NCBI RefSeq assembly: GCF_001874625.1
Contig: NZ_CP017671.1
Coordinates: 3,348,001 to 3,412,000, forward strand
DNA from: Providencia rettgeri
GTDB lineage: Bacteria; Pseudomonadota; Gammaproteobacteria; Enterobacterales; Enterobacteriaceae
DNA length: 64,000 bases
Reading direction: 5' to 3'
In this document: one piece after another, positions 26,697-36,996 of the stretch
Layout of the letters: every line of letters starts with the position of its first letter
Numbering within the stretch: position 1 is the stretch's first letter
Translations under genes and position numbers: made by a program
Notes under the pieces: model-generated
Databases searched by the model: none
Told to the model about the DNA's origin: nothing
What the model saw: only the letters and a program-made list of their open reading frames with translations

Positions 26697-27393
26697 TGTT
26701 GCCCTCCAGCCAGCCAAAACGGTAATGATGACCTAATTCACCTTTCGCTAGCGACCTTGGTAATACCTTGATAGCAGCTTCTTCCAGTACACAAGCCTGT
26801 TCACACTTACCGCACCCTGTACAGTAATTGCTATTGACTGTTGGTAAGAACCTCGCATGTTTACCTGTTCGGTGATTTTGTTCCAATTCCAAGGTGATTG
26901 CTTCATCAATAAGTGGACATACTCGGTAACAGACGTCACACCTTAACCCTTGAAAATTAAGACAGTTTTCCTGATCTAACAAAACTGCCAATCCCATTCG
27001 TGCATCATTAATTGATTCAATGTCTTTATCCAGCGCACCACTTGGACATACCTTGGCGCACGGAATGTCTTCACACATTTCACATGGGTTTTCACGGGCG
27101 ATGAAGTACGGGGTTCCTGCTGCTAAGCCTGATGCTAATGTTGCTAGTTTCAACATGTCATAAGGGCAAGCTTGCACGCATTGACCACAACGTACACAAG
27201 CACTTGAAAATGCCTTTTCATCAAGAGCGCCCGGTGGGCGGAGCCTAACTCCGCTGGCCCGAGACGTTTGTTGCTGAAGCCCCAGTACCACACCAACAGC
27301 CGCTAACCCGCCCGCTGCGCGAGCAACATCACGCAAAAAACGACGGCGACTGTTCTGGGACTTAGCCTTTTGAGCTTTCGCTTTCTGGGGCAT
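26683..27393 (-). CDS. napG: Ferredoxin-type protein NapG
   Basis: The 236-residue protein has a Tat-type signal ([20 protein letters not shown]) and four clusters of cysteines for [4Fe-4S] centres, including [12 protein letters not shown] and [11 protein letters not shown]. It is exported folded and forms the quinol-oxidising NapGH pair. It starts six bases after the napA stop and overlaps napH by 14 bases. Confidence 0.94.
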   Translation of the reverse strand: MPQKAKAQKAKSQNSRRRFLRDVARAAGGLAAVGVVLGLQQQTSRASGVRLRPPGALDEKAFSSACVRCGQCVQACPYDMLKLATLASGLAAGTPYFIARENPCEMCEDIPCAKVCPSGALDKDIESINDARMGLAVLLDQENCLNFQGLRCDVCYRVCPLIDEAITLELEQNHRTGKHARFLPTVNSNYCTGCGKCEQACVLEEAAIKVLPRSLAKGELGHHYRFGWLEGNNGKS

Positions 27394-27399
27394 TAGCTA

Positions 27400-29886
27400 T
27401 TACACCTTTTCTAATTTAACGGCACATTTTTTGTAATCCGTTTCTTTTGAAAGTGGGTCCGTTGCATCCAGTGTTAAGTTATTCACTAGCTGCGCAGCAT
27501 CGAAGAATGCCATGTACACTAAGCCTTTCGGTGGTCTGTTACGGCCACGTGTCTCCACAATCGTCGTCACATCACCACGGCGTGAAACCACTTTGACTTT
27601 GTCTCCACGACGTAACCCTCTGTCTTTCGCATCTAATGGATGTATAAAGACTAATGATTCAGGGAAAGCTCGATGTAATTCGGGAACACGGCGAGTCATA
27701 CTTCCAGTATGCCAATGTTCTAATACACGTCCGGTTGATAGCCACAGGTCATATTCTTTATCTGGAGACTCTGCCGCAGGTTCAAATGGCAATGCAAAAA
27801 TAACCGCTTTACCATCTGGCTTACCGTAAAATTGATAACCAGCACCGGCTTTAACGTATGGGTCGTTCCCTTCGCTATAACGCCACATGGTTTCTTTGCC
27901 ATCGACAACAGGCCAACGAATACCACGTGCTTTATGATATTCATCGAAATCAGCAAGGTCGTGACCATGACCGCGTCCAAAGCCTGCATATTCTTCAAAC
28001 AAGCCTTTTTGCAAATAAAAACCAAGTTCACGAGATTCGTCGTTTAACTGGTCTTCAGCGAGTTCGCTAACAGGGAATTTAGTCACCGCTTCATTGGCAA
28101 ATAACACGTCATATAAGGTTTTTCCACGTAGCTCCGGTTTTTTTGCCAATAGCTCTTCAGACCAAACCTCATCCGTTTTAAAACGACGAGAGAACAACAC
28201 CATCTGCATTAAATCTGACTTTGCTTCACCCGGTGCTTTAACTTGTTGGCGCCAAAATTGAGTGCGACGCTCTGCGTTACCATACGCCCCTTCTTTTTCT
28301 ACCCACATCGCCGTTGGCAAGATCAGATCGGCGGCTAACGCACTGACTGTTGGATAGGGGTCAGAAACAACAATAAAATTACGCGGATCACGCCAGCCTG
28401 GCATGCGTTCTTCATTAATATTTGGGCCTGCTTGCATATTGTTGTTGCACATTACCCAATAGAAGTTCAGCTTACCGTCTTTGAGCGCTCGGTCTTGAGC
28501 AACAGCATGTAAACCGACTTTTTCAGGAATAGTGCCAGCAGGTAAGCCCCAAACACCTTCCACTTTTTCACGGTGTTTTTCGTTAGTAACCACCATGTCA
28601 GCAGGTAAACGGTGAGAGAATGTCCCAACCTCACGCGCAGTACCGCATGCTGAAGGCTGGCCAGTTAAAGAGAAAGGACCGCAACCAGGCTGAGAGATTT
28701 TGCCGGTCAATAAATGTAGGTTATACGCTAAGTTATTTGCCCAAACGCCACGAGTATGCTGGTTAAAGCCCATCGTCCAGTAAGATACCACTTTGGTATT
28801 CGGGTCAGCGTAAAGTTTCGCTAACTCTTCTAATTGATCTTTTGGCACACCAGTCATTTCTGCCGTTTTATCTAACGTATATTCTGCGACAAATGCCTTA
28901 TATTCATCCCATGTCATTGGCTCTGATGCATCGGAACCCGCATTTTTTGCACTTTTTTCTAATGGGTGAGTTGGGCGTAATCCATAACCGATATCTGTTG
29001 CACCACGACGTAAATTCACGTGTTTATCGAGGAATTCCTGATTAACTGCATTATTTTGAATAATGTAGTTTGCGATATAGTTTAGGATCACAAGGTCAGA
29101 TTGCGGCGTAAATACAATCCCGTTATCCGCCAATTCAAAACTACGATGCTTAAATGTGGAGAGTACCGCAACACGTACATCTGGATTAGATAGACGGCGG
29201 TTAGTAATGCGTGACCATAAAATTGGGTGCATTTCTGCCATATTCGAGCCCCACAGAACAAATGCATCTGCGTGCTCAATATCATCATAACAACCCATAG
29301 GCTCATCCATACCAAAAGTACGCATGAAGCCAACAACCGCAGACGCCATACAGTGGCGAGCATTCGGGTCTAAATTATTCGAGCGGAAGCCCCCTTTAAA
29401 CAGTTTCGACGCTGCATAGCCTTCCCAAACTGTCCATTGACCTGAACCGAACATTCCGATGCCTTCAGGGCCTTTATCCTTCAATGTGGTTTTGACTTTT
29501 TCTTCCATAACATCAAAGGCTTGTTCCCAAGTGATTGGAGTAAACTCACCATTTTTGTCATATTCACCGTCTTTCATACGCAACATCGGCTGTGTTAAAC
29601 GGTCTTTTCCATACATGATCTTCGGTAAGAAATACCCTTTGATACAGTTCAGACCACGGTTAACAGGAGCCTCAGGGTCACCTTGACTTGCTACAATACG
29701 GCCATTTTGCGTTCCCACCAGAACGCCACAGCCTGTACCGCAAAAACGGCAAGGCGCTTTGTCCCATTTGATACTTTCCTGTTGACCAACAACAGCTTTC
29801 GCAATGCTGGGTGCACCAATACCGGCCGCCGCAGCAGCGGCCGCTATCGCATTGGCTTTCATAAAGCTACGACGACTGAGTTTCAT
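27400..29886 (-). CDS. napA: Periplasmic nitrate reductase catalytic subunit NapA
   Basis: NapA reduces nitrate to nitrite with a bis-MGD molybdenum cofactor and one [4Fe-4S] cluster. The Tat signal reads [19 protein letters not shown], and the cluster motif [13 protein letters not shown] follows. The molybdopterin oxidoreductase and dinucleotide-binding domains fill the rest. I set the start at 29886, after GAGGAAG, giving 828 residues, the same length as E. coli NapA. The frame extends 16 codons further upstream, but that part overlaps napD. The assignment is certain from sequence and operon context. Confidence 0.97.
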   Translation of the reverse strand: MKLSRRSFMKANAIAAAAAAAGIGAPSIAKAVVGQQESIKWDKAPCRFCGTGCGVLVGTQNGRIVASQGDPEAPVNRGLNCIKGYFLPKIMYGKDRLTQPMLRMKDGEYDKNGEFTPITWEQAFDVMEEKVKTTLKDKGPEGIGMFGSGQWTVWEGYAASKLFKGGFRSNNLDPNARHCMASAVVGFMRTFGMDEPMGCYDDIEHADAFVLWGSNMAEMHPILWSRITNRRLSNPDVRVAVLSTFKHRSFELADNGIVFTPQSDLVILNYIANYIIQNNAVNQEFLDKHVNLRRGATDIGYGLRPTHPLEKSAKNAGSDASEPMTWDEYKAFVAEYTLDKTAEMTGVPKDQLEELAKLYADPNTKVVSYWTMGFNQHTRGVWANNLAYNLHLLTGKISQPGCGPFSLTGQPSACGTAREVGTFSHRLPADMVVTNEKHREKVEGVWGLPAGTIPEKVGLHAVAQDRALKDGKLNFYWVMCNNNMQAGPNINEERMPGWRDPRNFIVVSDPYPTVSALAADLILPTAMWVEKEGAYGNAERRTQFWRQQVKAPGEAKSDLMQMVLFSRRFKTDEVWSEELLAKKPELRGKTLYDVLFANEAVTKFPVSELAEDQLNDESRELGFYLQKGLFEEYAGFGRGHGHDLADFDEYHKARGIRWPVVDGKETMWRYSEGNDPYVKAGAGYQFYGKPDGKAVIFALPFEPAAESPDKEYDLWLSTGRVLEHWHTGSMTRRVPELHRAFPESLVFIHPLDAKDRGLRRGDKVKVVSRRGDVTTIVETRGRNRPPKGLVYMAFFDAAQLVNNLTLDATDPLSKETDYKKCAVKLEKV

Positions 29887-30145
29887 AATCTTCCTCACCT
29901 TGCTCATCCTGCTGGTGATACACCAGCGAAACATCTAGTACACCATCAATATCGCGTACTAAATCAATAGTATCTAACAATGCTCTGCTATCTTGACCTT
30001 CAACCACAACGATCAGTTTTCCGTTGTCTGGAGAACTTAACGCAACTTCACAATTCGAAAATTGTTCTATTTTTTCGGTCACAGCAGACATTCGTTCACT
30101 TTTTACTTGTACGATTAAACTGCACACTTGATAGTTACTGTGCAT
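29867..30145 (-). CDS. napD: NapA signal-binding chaperone NapD
   Basis: NapD binds the Tat signal peptide of NapA and delays export until the cofactor is inserted. The 92-residue form starts at the ATG at 30145, seven bases after GGAG, and begins [13 protein letters not shown], as in E. coli (about 87 residues). The frame upstream to 30190 is unlikely. The gene overlaps the end of napF and the start of napA, so translation is probably coupled. Confidence 0.93.
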   Translation of the reverse strand: MHSNYQVCSLIVQVKSERMSAVTEKIEQFSNCEVALSSPDNGKLIVVVEGQDSRALLDTIDLVRDIDGVLDVSLVYHQQDEQGEEDYETQSS

Positions 30146-30626
30146 GTTCATGCTCCACGGTAATGGCTGATACTGGGCAACTTGCAACACAAGCTCCGCA
30201 GCCTGTACAGCCTTGCGTTTCTATTTTTGGCTGGTAAATACCTGCCAGTGACGGACGAAAAGAGATGATTTCTGGCTCACAACTGTCTTGGCAACGACGA
30301 CACTCGATCGAAAGATACGCAAGGCAATTCTGGCCAATCGAAATTGAGATATCCCAAGGTTGGGAATGTTTTGATAGGAAAATAGGTTCAGGGCATGATG
30401 CCGCACACGCGTAACAGAAAGTACATTCTCCGCGTTTAAAATCAACAACGGGATAGCCGCCCGCGCCTGGTCGCAAAATTGCAGTTTCACAACTTTCCAC
30501 ACACGCGTTGCAACGGGTGCACAATTCGATAAATTGCACTTCACTACCACTCCATGGCGGCCGAACCACTGGAGCTGCGTTACGCCACGCACCAGTTAAT
30601 ACTCCCCGACGGGTGAGATCAACCAT
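30135..30626 (-). CDS. napF: Ferredoxin-type protein NapF
   Basis: The 163-residue cytoplasmic protein has several [4Fe-4S] motifs, including CTRCNACVESCE, CTFCYACAASCP and CTGCGACVASCP. NapF assists NapA maturation in the cytoplasm. It is the first nap gene and is preceded by AAGGAA at good spacing. Its promoter should lie in the 800-bp region shared with nrfA. Confidence 0.93.
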   Translation of the reverse strand: MVDLTRRGVLTGAWRNAAPVVRPPWSGSEVQFIELCTRCNACVESCETAILRPGAGGYPVVDFKRGECTFCYACAASCPEPIFLSKHSQPWDISISIGQNCLAYLSIECRRCQDSCEPEIISFRPSLAGIYQPKIETQGCTGCGACVASCPVSAITVEHEHAQ

Positions 30627-30937
30627 GTTTTTTCCTTTACATTGCCAACAAGAAAACTAAAAAGTACTAATAAACCGCATTTTTTATATGTGTATTTATG
30701 AGAAATATTAACGAGAGAGGTTATAAAAATACATACTACCTAGGAGGTAACAGGAGTAATAACACGACTTACGCCCTAAAATGATGACATTGGTTTTATT
30801 GATGGAATTGACCCTCAAAATAGAGCCAAAAGAGGTAATTAAGACAATTTATTAATTATTTTTTAACAATCATTCAATATGATTTTTTAAATTAAACCTA
30901 ACTTTTAATGTTATGGGTTTAAATTAACACCAAAAAC

Positions 30938-30953
30938 TACTACTAAAGTGGTA
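30938..30953. promoter_or_regulatory. NarL/NarP 7-2-7 binding site
   Basis: TACTACT, AA, AGTGGTA contains two heptamers that both fit TACYNMT as an inverted repeat with a 2-bp gap, the arrangement bound by NarP and NarL. It lies about 310 bp from napF and about 480 bp from nrfA. It could control either or both. Confidence 0.7.
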
Positions 30954-31239
30954 TATGCAATGTCATTTTGCAAAAAAATATATGCAATATTTTTGATATT
31001 ACGCACATTTTACTTTTACTCTTTTATTATAAAAATAATAAAAGAGTAAATAAAATTTAAAAAAACACATAAAATCAACGAATTAAATTAAAATTAATTT
31101 TATTTTAAATAATAAGAATCATTACGATCCATTTCATTTAAAACAGTTTGAAAACTAGTGACTAATAACTATATCAGATTTAACAGTACCTCATTTTTAT
31201 TATTTCTCTGCATTCTATTCCTTTAATACAAATTATCTT

Positions 31240-31253
31240 TTGATCAAAAACAA
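31240..31253 (+). promoter_or_regulatory. FNR-like site upstream of nrfA
   Basis: TTGATCAAAAACAA matches 9 of 10 positions of TTGAT-N4-ATCAA. It is 182 bp before the nrfA start. A possible -10 element (TATAGG, 31282-31287) lies at roughly the distance expected for FNR activation near -41 to -47. Confidence 0.55.
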
Positions 31254-31434
31254 TATTTTTAGTGTGGTTTTTTGTTACACATATAGGCTGGCAATGTCTT
31301 GATAGCATCTGTGCGCTTACTATCAAACTTATATAACAAAAATATATCCAAATTCGTCCGAGTTACAGGCTACATGCAAAAAAAACAACTCGAACAATGA
31401 AGGGATGGCTGGCTAACATTACTCGAGGCCCTTT

Positions 31435-32860
31435 ATGGCAAACATAAGAAATAATGCACTATACTTATTGAGTTTGGTGGCAGGAATATTTCTATTTACC
31501 TCTGTGCATGCACAAACCCCTACCACTAAAGATACGACTTCCACTATTAATGCTCGAAATGAAACTTTCGAGGCGGCTCACCCAGATCAATACCATTCAT
31601 GGAGAGCAACTTCAGAGCAATCCAACCGCGAAGATGCGCTCGCTGAAGATCCTCGCTTAGTGGTACTTTGGGCAGGATACCCATTCTCTCGTGACTATAA
31701 CAAGCCACGAGGCCATGCTTATGCAATTATCGACGTTCGTGAAACGTTACGAACTGGTGCGCCAAAAGATGCTCAAGATGGCCCATTGCCTATGGCATGC
31801 TGGAGCTGTAAAAGCCCAGATGTTGCTAGGTTAATCCAAGAACATGGCGAAGATGGCTACTTTGAAGGCAAATGGGCAAAAGGCGGTCCTGAAGTTGTGA
31901 ATGTTTTAGGTTGTGCCGACTGCCACAAAACAGATTCACCCGATTTTGCTAAAGGCAAACCGGAGTTAACTCTCTCACGCCCATATGCAGAACGGGCAAT
32001 GGAAGCCATTGGTAAACCATTTGCTACAGCCAGTCGCTTCGACCAGCAATCCATGGTCTGTGGTCAATGTCACGTTGAGTATTATTTCTCTGGCGATAAA
32101 AAATCAGTGAAATTCCCATGGGATAACGGGACAAAAGTCGAGGATATGGAAGTTTACTACGATAATATCGGTTTTTCTGATTGGACAAACTCCTTATCAA
32201 AAGCCCCCATGTTAAAAGCACAGCACCCTGAGTATGAAACTTGGAGTGCGGGTATTCATGGTAAAAATAATGTGACCTGTATTGACTGCCATATGCCTAA
32301 ACTGCAAAACGACAAAGGTGAGCTGTATACCAGTCATAAAATCGGTAACCCATTCGATAATTTCGAACAAACCTGTAGTACTTGCCATACTCAAAGTAAA
32401 CAACAACTGCAAGATGTTGTCGCTGAACGTAAACACGCTATCCAAGAAATGAAAATCAAAGTTGAAGACCAGTTAGTTCGTGCTCACTTTGAAGCAAAAG
32501 CAGCTTGGGATGCAGGTGCAACCGAAGATGAAATGAAACCAATTTTAACCGATATTCGTCATGCGCAATGGCGCTGGGATTTATCTATTGCCTCTCACGG
32601 TATTCATATGCACGCACCAGATGAAGGTTTGCGTATGTTAGGTGGCGCGATGGATAAGGCTGCGGATGCACGGACTAAATTAGCTCGCTTGCTAGGTTCC
32701 AAAGGGATCAGCTATTCCCGATATTTCGACTAAAGAAAAAGCACAGCAAGCTATTGGTTTAGATATGCAAAAAATTAATGCAGAAAAACAAGAGTTCTTA
32801 AAAACAGTCGTGCCACAGTGGGATGACCAAGCCCGTAAAAATAACCTATTAGCCAAATAA
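31435..32860 (+). pseudogene. nrfA: Cytochrome c nitrite reductase NrfA, frameshifted near the C terminus
   Basis: NrfA reduces nitrite to ammonia in the periplasm. The first 426 codons encode a signal sequence, the active-site heme motif CWSCK and four standard motifs (CADCH, CGQCH, CIDCH, CSTCH), all intact. After KGIS (to 32712) the frame runs into YSRYFD and a stop at 32733. The normal tail of the family ([18 protein letters not shown] through NNLLAK) is found in another frame from 32714 to the stop at 32860. Both parts together would give about 474 residues, near E. coli NrfA (478). The lost segment includes C-terminal helices in the dimer interface. It could be a true mutation or an assembly error, and the gene should be checked by resequencing. 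Confidence 0.85.
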
Positions 32861-32867
32861 ACTAGAT

Positions 32868-32888
32868 TCGCCCGCAACCTAAGGGCGA
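32868..32888 (+). other. Small hairpin between nrfA and nrfB
   Basis: TCGCCC and GGGCGA form a short stem with a 9-nt loop just after the displaced nrfA stop codon. It may be an intercistronic processing or stabilising element. Confidence 0.4.
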
Positions 32889-32907
32889 TTTAACCAATGG
32901 AGTGAAT

Positions 32908-33477
32908 ATGAGCGTACTACGTTCGTTATTAACTGCTGGGGTGCTGGCAACAGGCTTATTATGGGCAGCGGCTGCATCCGCGACACCTCAGATTGCACAA
33001 GAAAATGCAGAAGGCCGTTGGGTTGTTACACCGCAGCGTAGCGCAGATAGCGCTTGCATCGACTGCCATAAACCTGACAAAGAAGGCATGCACGGCACGC
33101 ACGCAGAAGTTATTAACCCCAATAATAACTTACCGGTAACTTGTACCAATTGTCACGGGAACCCTGGACCAAAACACCGCGAAGGCGTTAAAGATGTTAT
33201 GCGTTTTAACGACCCAATGTACGGTGTGGAACAGCAAAATAGTGTGTGTTTGTCCTGTCACTTACCCGAACAGCTACAAAAAGCGTTTTGGCCACATGAT
33301 GTCCACGTCACCAAAGTAGCCTGTGCTAGCTGCCATGACCTTCATCCTAAACAAGACACTATGAAGGTACTGACAGATAAAGGGAAAGTGAAAATTTGTG
33401 TCGACTGCCACTCTGATCAACGCAATAACCCTGACTTTAACCCAGCAGCGGTAAAATTGCGTAAGGAGCAACCATGA
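32908..33477 (+). CDS. nrfB: Pentaheme cytochrome c NrfB
   Basis: The 189-residue exported protein has a signal sequence ([20 protein letters not shown]) and five heme motifs: CIDCH, CTNCH, CLSCH, CASCH and CVDCH. NrfB donates electrons to NrfA. The ATG at 32908 has GGAG five bases upstream and gives the E. coli length (188). An in-frame GTG at 32902 is less likely. The stop codon overlaps the nrfC start in the form ATGA. Confidence 0.94.
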   Translation: MSVLRSLLTAGVLATGLLWAAAASATPQIAQENAEGRWVVTPQRSADSACIDCHKPDKEGMHGTHAEVINPNNNLPVTCTNCHGNPGPKHREGVKDVMRFNDPMYGVEQQNSVCLSCHLPEQLQKAFWPHDVHVTKVACASCHDLHPKQDTMKVLTDKGKVKICVDCHSDQRNNPDFNPAAVKLRKEQP

Positions 33478-34144
33478 GTTGTTCTCGTCGTCAATTCATC
33501 ATCTACTCAGGCGCACTGGCGGCGGTGGGGGGATAGCGAGTCATACTCTAGCGAATACAATGAAAATAGACGGGGTTCGCTACGGCATGATCCACGATGA
33601 AAACTTGTGTATCGGCTGTACGGCGTGTATGGATGCGTGTAGAGAAGTTAACCAAGTCCCCGAAGGTGTTTCTCGGTTAACGATTATTCGTAGTGAACCT
33701 ATTGGTCAGTTTCCTGATGTTAAATATCGTTTTTTTCGCCATTCCTGCCAACATTGTGAGAGCGCCCCTTGTGTTGATGTATGCCCTACAGGGGCCTCTT
33801 TTATCGATAAAACAACTGGAATTGTGGATGTAAACCCTGACTTATGCGTAGGTTGTCAATATTGTATTGCAGCCTGTCCTTACCGTGTCAGGTTTATTCA
33901 CCCCGTGAGTAAAACCGCCGATAAATGCGATTTTTGTCGTAAAACCAATCTAAAAAAGGGTAAACAACCCGCTTGTGTCGAGTCTTGCCCAACCAAAGCA
34001 CTGACATTTGGTAATTTAGATGATCCTAATAGCGATATTTCGTTAATGCTAAAAGAAAAACCAACATACCGGTTCAAAATAGCGCTCGGCACACACCCCA
34101 AAATGTATCGAGTTCCCTTCAAATATGGGGAGGTTAGCCAATGA
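33474..34144 (+). pseudogene. nrfC: NrfC iron-sulfur protein, frameshifted at a G tract
   Basis: NrfC is the ferredoxin-like subunit that links NrfD to NrfB. The ATG at 33474 encodes a proper Tat signal (SRRQFIIYSGALAAVG), but after GGTGGGGGG the frame meets TAG at 33534-33536. The rest, from about IASHTLANTMKIDGVRYG, is intact in the next frame to 34144, with sixteen cysteines in ferredoxin motifs such as CIGCTACMDACRE. One extra G in the six-G run (33527-33532) would restore a full-length protein matching E. coli NrfC position by position. The cause may be slippage in the cell, phase variation or a sequencing error. Confidence 0.88.
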
Positions 34145-35097
34145 CAACAGCTTCAGCTTTCCATTTTGAATCTCTCGTTTGGGATTGGCCAATTGCTGTT
34201 TATCTATTCTTAATTGGTATTTCGGCAGGGCTAGTCGTACTGGCGGTATTACTACGTCAGTATTACCCCAAAGCGGCAGGCAGTGACAGTACTCTAATGA
34301 GAACGACACTGATACTTGCGCCAACAACCATCATATTTGGGCTACTGATTTTGATCCTCCACTTAACTCGTCCGTGGACGTTTTGGAAACTGATGTTCCA
34401 CTACAGCCTAACTTCAGTGATGTCGATGGGGGTCATGCTATTTCAGCTATATATGGTAGTTCTGGTTATTTGGTTAGCAAAAATATATGAAAAAGAGGTG
34501 ATTACATTACAACAAAAGTGGCTCCCTAAATTCAGTTTTGTTCCTCGTATATTAAGCTTATTTAATCGCGTTGTACGCTTTCTCGATATCATCATGTTAG
34601 TACTCGCGGTACTACTTGGAGCCTATACTGGCTTTTTACTCTCAGCGCTAAAATCGTACCCTTTCTTAAATAACCCGATTTTACCCGCTTTATTCCTATT
34701 TTCAGGGATATCGTCGGGGATCGCAGTCGCGCTAATTGCTATCGCCCTACGTTATCGTAAAAATGTTCATAACCCTGAAAGTGCATTTCTACATAAAGTT
34801 GAAGGCTATGTGATTTGGTTAGAAATATTCCTATTAGCTGCATTTTTTGTTGGGTTAGCACTTGGCGATGACGGGAAGATACGTTCCTTAACTGCGGCGC
34901 TGGGTGGCGGTTTCTGGACCACTTGGTTCTGGATTGGTGTCGTCGGTTTCGGCTTCATTATTCCTTTAACATTAAAAAAATGGGCTGATAAAGGACTAGG
35001 GGCATCTCGAGTGTTGATTATCAGTGGTGCCAGCTTATTAGGTGTATTTTGCTTACGCTTTTTTGTGTTATATGCGGGGCAATTAACAGTTGCATAA
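34141..35097 (+). CDS. nrfD: Membrane quinol dehydrogenase subunit NrfD
   Basis: The 318-residue protein belongs to the NrfD/PsrC family, with about eight hydrophobic helices and no cofactor motif. It oxidises menaquinol and passes electrons to NrfC. The length is identical to E. coli NrfD, and the start overlaps the nrfC stop by four bases. The gene itself is intact although its partner nrfC is frameshifted. Confidence 0.94.
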   Translation: MTTASAFHFESLVWDWPIAVYLFLIGISAGLVVLAVLLRQYYPKAAGSDSTLMRTTLILAPTTIIFGLLILILHLTRPWTFWKLMFHYSLTSVMSMGVMLFQLYMVVLVIWLAKIYEKEVITLQQKWLPKFSFVPRILSLFNRVVRFLDIIMLVLAVLLGAYTGFLLSALKSYPFLNNPILPALFLFSGISSGIAVALIAIALRYRKNVHNPESAFLHKVEGYVIWLEIFLLAAFFVGLALGDDGKIRSLTAALGGGFWTTWFWIGVVGFGFIIPLTLKKWADKGLGASRVLIISGASLLGVFCLRFFVLYAGQLTVA

Positions 35098-35121
35098 CTC
35101 ATTCAATCATAAAGGTGATAA

Positions 35122-36996
35122 TTGGAACTAATACTCCCTGAAATCGGCTTTCTCTGCCTTGTATTGGCTTTATGTATCGCTAGCTTTCAAGCTTTGAGTG
35201 GAGTTATTGGTCTCATCCAACACGTTCCGAGGCAAATGCCTCAGAACGTGCTTTGGACTTATTCACAGTTTTTTCTGCTACTTACTGCCTATATTTGTTT
35301 GACCGTCAGCTTTATCCAAAGTGACTTTTCCGTAGTATATGTTGCACAGCATAGTCATCGTTTATCCCCTTTATATATCAAGATTGCCGCAGTATGGGGA
35401 GGACATGAAGGGTCAATTTTCCTTTGGTTACTGTTTATATCGGCTTGGAGCGCATTATTTGCTTGGCGCTATCGCCAGCAAAATCATCTTGTCTTCCCAC
35501 TGACATTAACCTTTCTTGCCATGATCAGTGGCGCTTTATTATGGTTCATTATTTTTTATTCAGACCCTTTTGAGCGGATTTTCCCACCCGCAATTGAAGG
35601 GCGTGATCTCAACCCAATGTTGCAGCATTGGGGGCTTATTTTACATCCTCCATTGCTGTATTTAGGCTATAGTGGGTTAATGGTTGTGACCGCCTTAATT
35701 CTCGCATCAATACTCACAGGCCAATTTAATCAAATCACGGCTTGGTTGTGTTGGCGTTTCACCGTACCAAGTTGGTGTATACTGACTCTCGGAATTACGC
35801 TGGGTTCATGGTGGGCATATAACGAATTAGGCTGGGGGGGTTGGTGGTTTTGGGACCCTGTTGAAAATGCATCACTACTTCCTTGGCTAAGTGCCACTGC
35901 CCTGCTTCATAGCTTATCCGCATCGAGGAAAACTGAAGGATATCGGCACTGGTCAATATTACTTGCCATTCTTACCTTCATCTTATCTTTATTGGGTACA
36001 TTAATTGTACGCTCTGGCATTTTAATGTCTGTACATGCTTTTGCCCTTGATAATGTGAGAGCCGTTCCCCTATTTTTACTATTTAGTATCTTAAGCCTTA
36101 TCGCTTTGTTTATTTATGGCTGGAAAGCAAAAAATGTAGAAAGTAAAACCGCTAAGGTGAATAAACGTGATACTTACTTATTATTAACATTAGTCCTATT
36201 TGCTACAGTATTATTTATTGTTCTTACTGGTACGCTTTATCCAATGATTTATGCCCTCTTTGGTTGGGGGAAAATTTCTGTTGGTGCGCCATATTTTAAT
36301 CAAGCATTACTCCCATTCGGCATTTTAATGTTACTTATTATGGCATTAAGCGTGCTTAATCTACCGAAGAAAATCCCTTTCATCACCCAATGGCGATTTC
36401 CGGTTATATTGCTCCTCAGTACATTACTCAGTATTGTTCTATGGTCACACGGAATAATTATCGCCATTTCGTGTGGGTTTTTAATGGCTATTTTATGCAT
36501 TTTTTGGTTACGTCCAATTCGTGTAATTAACCAACAATTACCCTCTCTTCTTGCCCATACTGGGGTAATTATTTTTGCTGCGGGTATTGCCCTTTCCGTT
36601 GGTAGCCGGCAAGAAATTAGTGTCAACCTTTCCATTGGGCAGTCTGTTTCTTTAGCAGATTATCAGTTCCAATTTAAACAGCTTAAACTCCTTGCTAAGG
36701 GGAATTACACAACTGAAAAAGCCGTTATACAAGTTGCCCAAGCCAACCACCCCTTACACCAATTAATTACTGAACGCCGTTTTTATACGGCACGTCAGCA
36801 ATTAATGATTGAACCAGGAACCTATTGGGGCTGGGTACGTAATTGGTATGCTGTTTTAGGGGAGAAAACAGGTGCAAATAGCTACGCAATACGCTTTTAT
36901 GTGCAAGATGGCATTCAATGGATTTGGGGAGGTGCGTTATTTATGTGTTTTGGGCTGCTAATTGGTTGGGTAAAAGGAAGAACAAAGCATGAATAA
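35122..36996 (+). CDS. nrfE: NrfE, CcmF-type heme lyase for NrfA
   Basis: The 624-residue polytopic protein is a paralogue of CcmF, with the motif [18 protein letters not shown] and the conserved PPLLYLGYSG segment. In E. coli NrfEFG attach heme to the unusual CWSCK site of NrfA. The best start is the TTG at 35122, after AAAGGTG, giving MELILPEIGFL, the normal start of this family. The protein is longer than E. coli NrfE (552) and closer to CcmF. Its stop overlaps the following gene by eight bases. Confidence 0.9.
   Translation: MELILPEIGFLCLVLALCIASFQALSGVIGLIQHVPRQMPQNVLWTYSQFFLLLTAYICLTVSFIQSDFSVVYVAQHSHRLSPLYIKIAAVWGGHEGSIFLWLLFISAWSALFAWRYRQQNHLVFPLTLTFLAMISGALLWFIIFYSDPFERIFPPAIEGRDLNPMLQHWGLILHPPLLYLGYSGLMVVTALILASILTGQFNQITAWLCWRFTVPSWCILTLGITLGSWWAYNELGWGGWWFWDPVENASLLPWLSATALLHSLSASRKTEGYRHWSILLAILTFILSLLGTLIVRSGILMSVHAFALDNVRAVPLFLLFSILSLIALFIYGWKAKNVESKTAKVNKRDTYLLLTLVLFATVLFIVLTGTLYPMIYALFGWGKISVGAPYFNQALLPFGILMLLIMALSVLNLPKKIPFITQWRFPVILLLSTLLSIVLWSHGIIIAISCGFLMAILCIFWLRPIRVINQQLPSLLAHTGVIIFAAGIALSVGSRQEISVNLSIGQSVSLADYQFQFKQLKLLAKGNYTTEKAVIQVAQANHPLHQLITERRFYTARQQLMIEPGTYWGWVRNWYAVLGEKTGANSYAIRFYVQDGIQWIWGGALFMCFGLLIGWVKGRTKHE

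Larger units (their letters stand above)
30627..31434. promoter_or_regulatory. Divergent nap-nrf control region
   Basis: This very AT-rich 808-bp region drives napF leftward and nrfA rightward and contains no credible gene. It holds a NarL/NarP 7-2-7 site at 30938-30953 and an FNR-like site at 31240-31253. Both are the expected controls for nitrate and nitrite respiration without oxygen. Confidence 0.75.

Noticed and set aside
33479-33560. TTG start that would make nrfC an intact gene with a different N terminus
   Set aside because: The N terminus in that frame has no Tat signal, whereas the ATG frame at 33474 encodes one that aligns with E. coli NrfC, so a frameshift explains the data better.
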